Below are positions 6,002 to 7,303 of a stretch of DNA of 7,303 nucleotides, piece by piece. The translations under genes and the position numbers were made by a program. Within the stretch, counting starts at the first letter, position 1. Each line of letters starts with the position of its first letter. The notes beneath the pieces are model-generated. The model ran no database searches. It saw only the letters and a list, made by a program, of their open reading frames with translations, and had not been told where the DNA came from. This stretch comes from Opitutaceae bacterium (lineage in GTDB: Bacteria > Verrucomicrobiota > Verrucomicrobiia > Opitutales > Opitutaceae), in the NCBI GenBank assembly GCA_020847775.1, contig JADLBI010000308.1, forward strand, positions 1 to 7,303, in the 5' to 3' direction.

Positions 6002-7303
6002 ATGAACTGTTACCCTTTACTGTTTTCCCGCCGCGCTGGCGTGGCATGGCTCATACTCGTGACCCTCTGCGCCGCACCATGCGCGCGCGCCGAGTGGCCC
6101 ACTTGGCCGATGGTGCCCGAGGCGGACAAGCTCGCGTTTCCCCTCGACCCTGACCGGCTGGCGCAGCCGCGTTTCACCACCGAGGTCTGGTTGCAACACG
6201 CGGATTTTGCGCGGTTGGCCGAGGCCCTGGCCGAGGACCCGCGCCTGCAAACGGCATGGGAAAACTACCTCACCAAAGCGCGCGCATTGCTTGCCACCGG
6301 CCATTGGCCGGAGCAGGCCACGACCAAGGAGGAGCGTTACACCTATTTCGTGCGAGGCTGGTTGCCTCGTTTCGCCTTGGTTTACGCTGCCACCGGGCAG
6401 GCCGATCTCGGCCGGCTGGTCCGCACGCTCACGCTGGATCTGGTTCGGCGCCCCTTGGATTTCTGGATTCACTCGGCGCTGCGTCCGCTCGATCGCGCGC
6501 GGCCGGTCGGCGGGCTCGAAACCGCCGAACTCACCCGCGGTATCGCGCTCACCCTGGCGTGGACCGGGGAATTGTTCACTCCCGAGGAAACTGCCGAGAT
6601 TCGTGCCGCGTTGCGCGACAAAGGGCTCGTTCCCTGTCTGCGCTTTCTCGAAAATCCTGAACGCCCTCGGAACAACTGGATCGCGACCGTTTCCGCCGGG
6701 GCTCGCATCGGCGCGATCGTGCTCGAGGATGCCGAGGCCGAGGCGGCGGCGGTGAACGGACTCAACGCTTGGCTGAACTTTGTCGAGAGTGATGGCAGCT
6801 ACGGTGAGCCGGTCGGTTATTTCCAATTTGGCGCGGAGCAATTTTTCTATGGTTGGTGGGCCCGCGGTTGGACGAAGGCGCGCGAAAGTCTGCACGATCG
6901 CAGTCTCGCGCACAGCGCGGCGTGGATGGCGATGCACTATGTTGCCCGCCCCGTGAATGGCCACCGCGCGCCGTTGCACATCAATTGGGGCGACGACGAT
7001 CTGTTCGAGGCGCCGAATGAATTCGTCTGCGCCTCGCTCGCCTACGCCCATGACGACGGGATTGCCACCTGGCTCGGCGACTATTTCCATCAGCCGGATC
7101 GCCCGCCTTATCTGATGGATTTTCTGCTCCGCCTCGGCGCGCCGGGACGGCACCAACCCGCCGCCGTCTCGCCGGCCGAACGCGGCCTGCCCACCGCGAA
7201 GATTTTTGCCAACGGCGTGGCCTTATTCCGCACCGGTTGGACGATGGAGCGCGATGTCGTGTTTTCCCTGCGCAGCGGCGGTGCCGCACGCACCGGCTAC
7301 GCG
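6002..7303 (+). CDS. Exported heparinase II/III family protein (partial, runs off right edge)
   Basis: The frame is open from the ATG at 6002 to the last base, giving 434 codons and no stop, so the 3' end is missing. Residues 1-30 form a signal peptide: Arg10-Arg11, a hydrophobic stretch at 12-26, and a signal peptidase I-type site ARA before Glu31. The mature part is a heparinase II/III-like helical domain with NNW at 224-226, DGSYGEP at 264-270, Tyr273 and NWGD at 328-331. A beta-sheet domain begins near 395 (IFANGVALFRTGW). Alignment with the paralogue at 210-2261 shows the window ends just before the expected HxHxD motif, so the catalytic beta-domain residues cannot be checked. Resemblance to that paralogue is strong: 20 of 39 residues are identical without gaps between 145-183 here and 83-121 there. 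It is likely a periplasmic or outer-surface polysaccharide lyase acting before uptake. Substrate is unknown. AGGA at 5990-5993 supports the start. Confidence 0.88.
   Translation, partial: MNCYPLLFSRRAGVAWLILVTLCAAPCARAEWPTWPMVPEADKLAFPLDPDRLAQPRFTTEVWLQHADFARLAEALAEDPRLQTAWENYLTKARALLATGHWPEQATTKEERYTYFVRGWLPRFALVYAATGQADLGRLVRTLTLDLVRRPLDFWIHSALRPLDRARPVGGLETAELTRGIALTLAWTGELFTPEETAEIRAALRDKGLVPCLRFLENPERPRNNWIATVSAGARIGAIVLEDAEAEAAAVNGLNAWLNFVESDGSYGEPVGYFQFGAEQFFYGWWARGWTKARESLHDRSLAHSAAWMAMHYVARPVNGHRAPLHINWGDDDLFEAPNEFVCASLAYAHDDGIATWLGDYFHQPDRPPYLMDFLLRLGAPGRHQPAAVSPAERGLPTAKIFANGVALFRTGWTMERDVVFSLRSGGAARTGYA

Noticed and set aside
6017..7156. Long minus-strand open frame of 379 codons opposite the exported heparinase-like gene
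   Set aside because: The plus strand has a signal peptide, a Shine-Dalgarno and family motifs. The antisense translation has no recognisable domain and is the usual by-product of high GC at third codon positions.

Overview
This is high-GC bacterial DNA in which every base, apart from one gap of about 140 bases, lies in or directly beside a coding region. It looks like a carbohydrate-utilisation locus for a uronic-acid-containing polysaccharide. The gene set (heparinase II/III-like lyases, a GH88/GH105-type unsaturated uronyl hydrolase, an RraA-like protein, an SDR, a zinc alcohol dehydrogenase and an AraC regulator), the strong GC bias and the scarcity of clear Shine-Dalgarno sites suggest Verrucomicrobiota, perhaps Opitutales. 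This placement is inferred from gene content, since the window holds no rRNA or phylogenetic marker.

Layout. On the minus strand, reading from about 4737 down to 1, five genes are packed as one probable operon: a cytoplasmic GH88/GH105-type hydrolase, an RraA-family protein, an SDR oxidoreductase, a heparinase II/III-like protein without a signal peptide, and the first 68 codons of a zinc-dependent alcohol dehydrogenase that continues past the left edge. The junctions are three 4-nt gaps and one 4-nt ATGA overlap. On the plus strand, reading rightwards from about 4881, an AraC-family regulator is followed 11 nt later by a second heparinase II/III-like gene. That protein has a signal peptide, and the gene is cut by the right edge. 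The divergent intergenic region (about 4738-4880) carries a good sigma70-like promoter for the minus-strand operon, placed so close to the start codon that the transcript may be nearly leaderless.

How the genes may work together (inference). The exported heparinase-like lyase would cut an anionic polysaccharide outside the cytoplasm. The unexported paralogue and the GH88/GH105 enzyme would process imported unsaturated oligosaccharides and release an unsaturated uronate. The SDR, RraA-like protein and alcohol dehydrogenase are candidates for metabolising the released sugar acid. The AraC protein would sense an oligosaccharide or sugar acid and control both directions. No KduI, KdgK or KdgA homologue is visible here, so the downstream chemistry is open. 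The two heparinase-like proteins are clearly paralogous, and their pairing as one exported and one unexported copy on opposite sides of a shared regulator is the most notable feature of the window.
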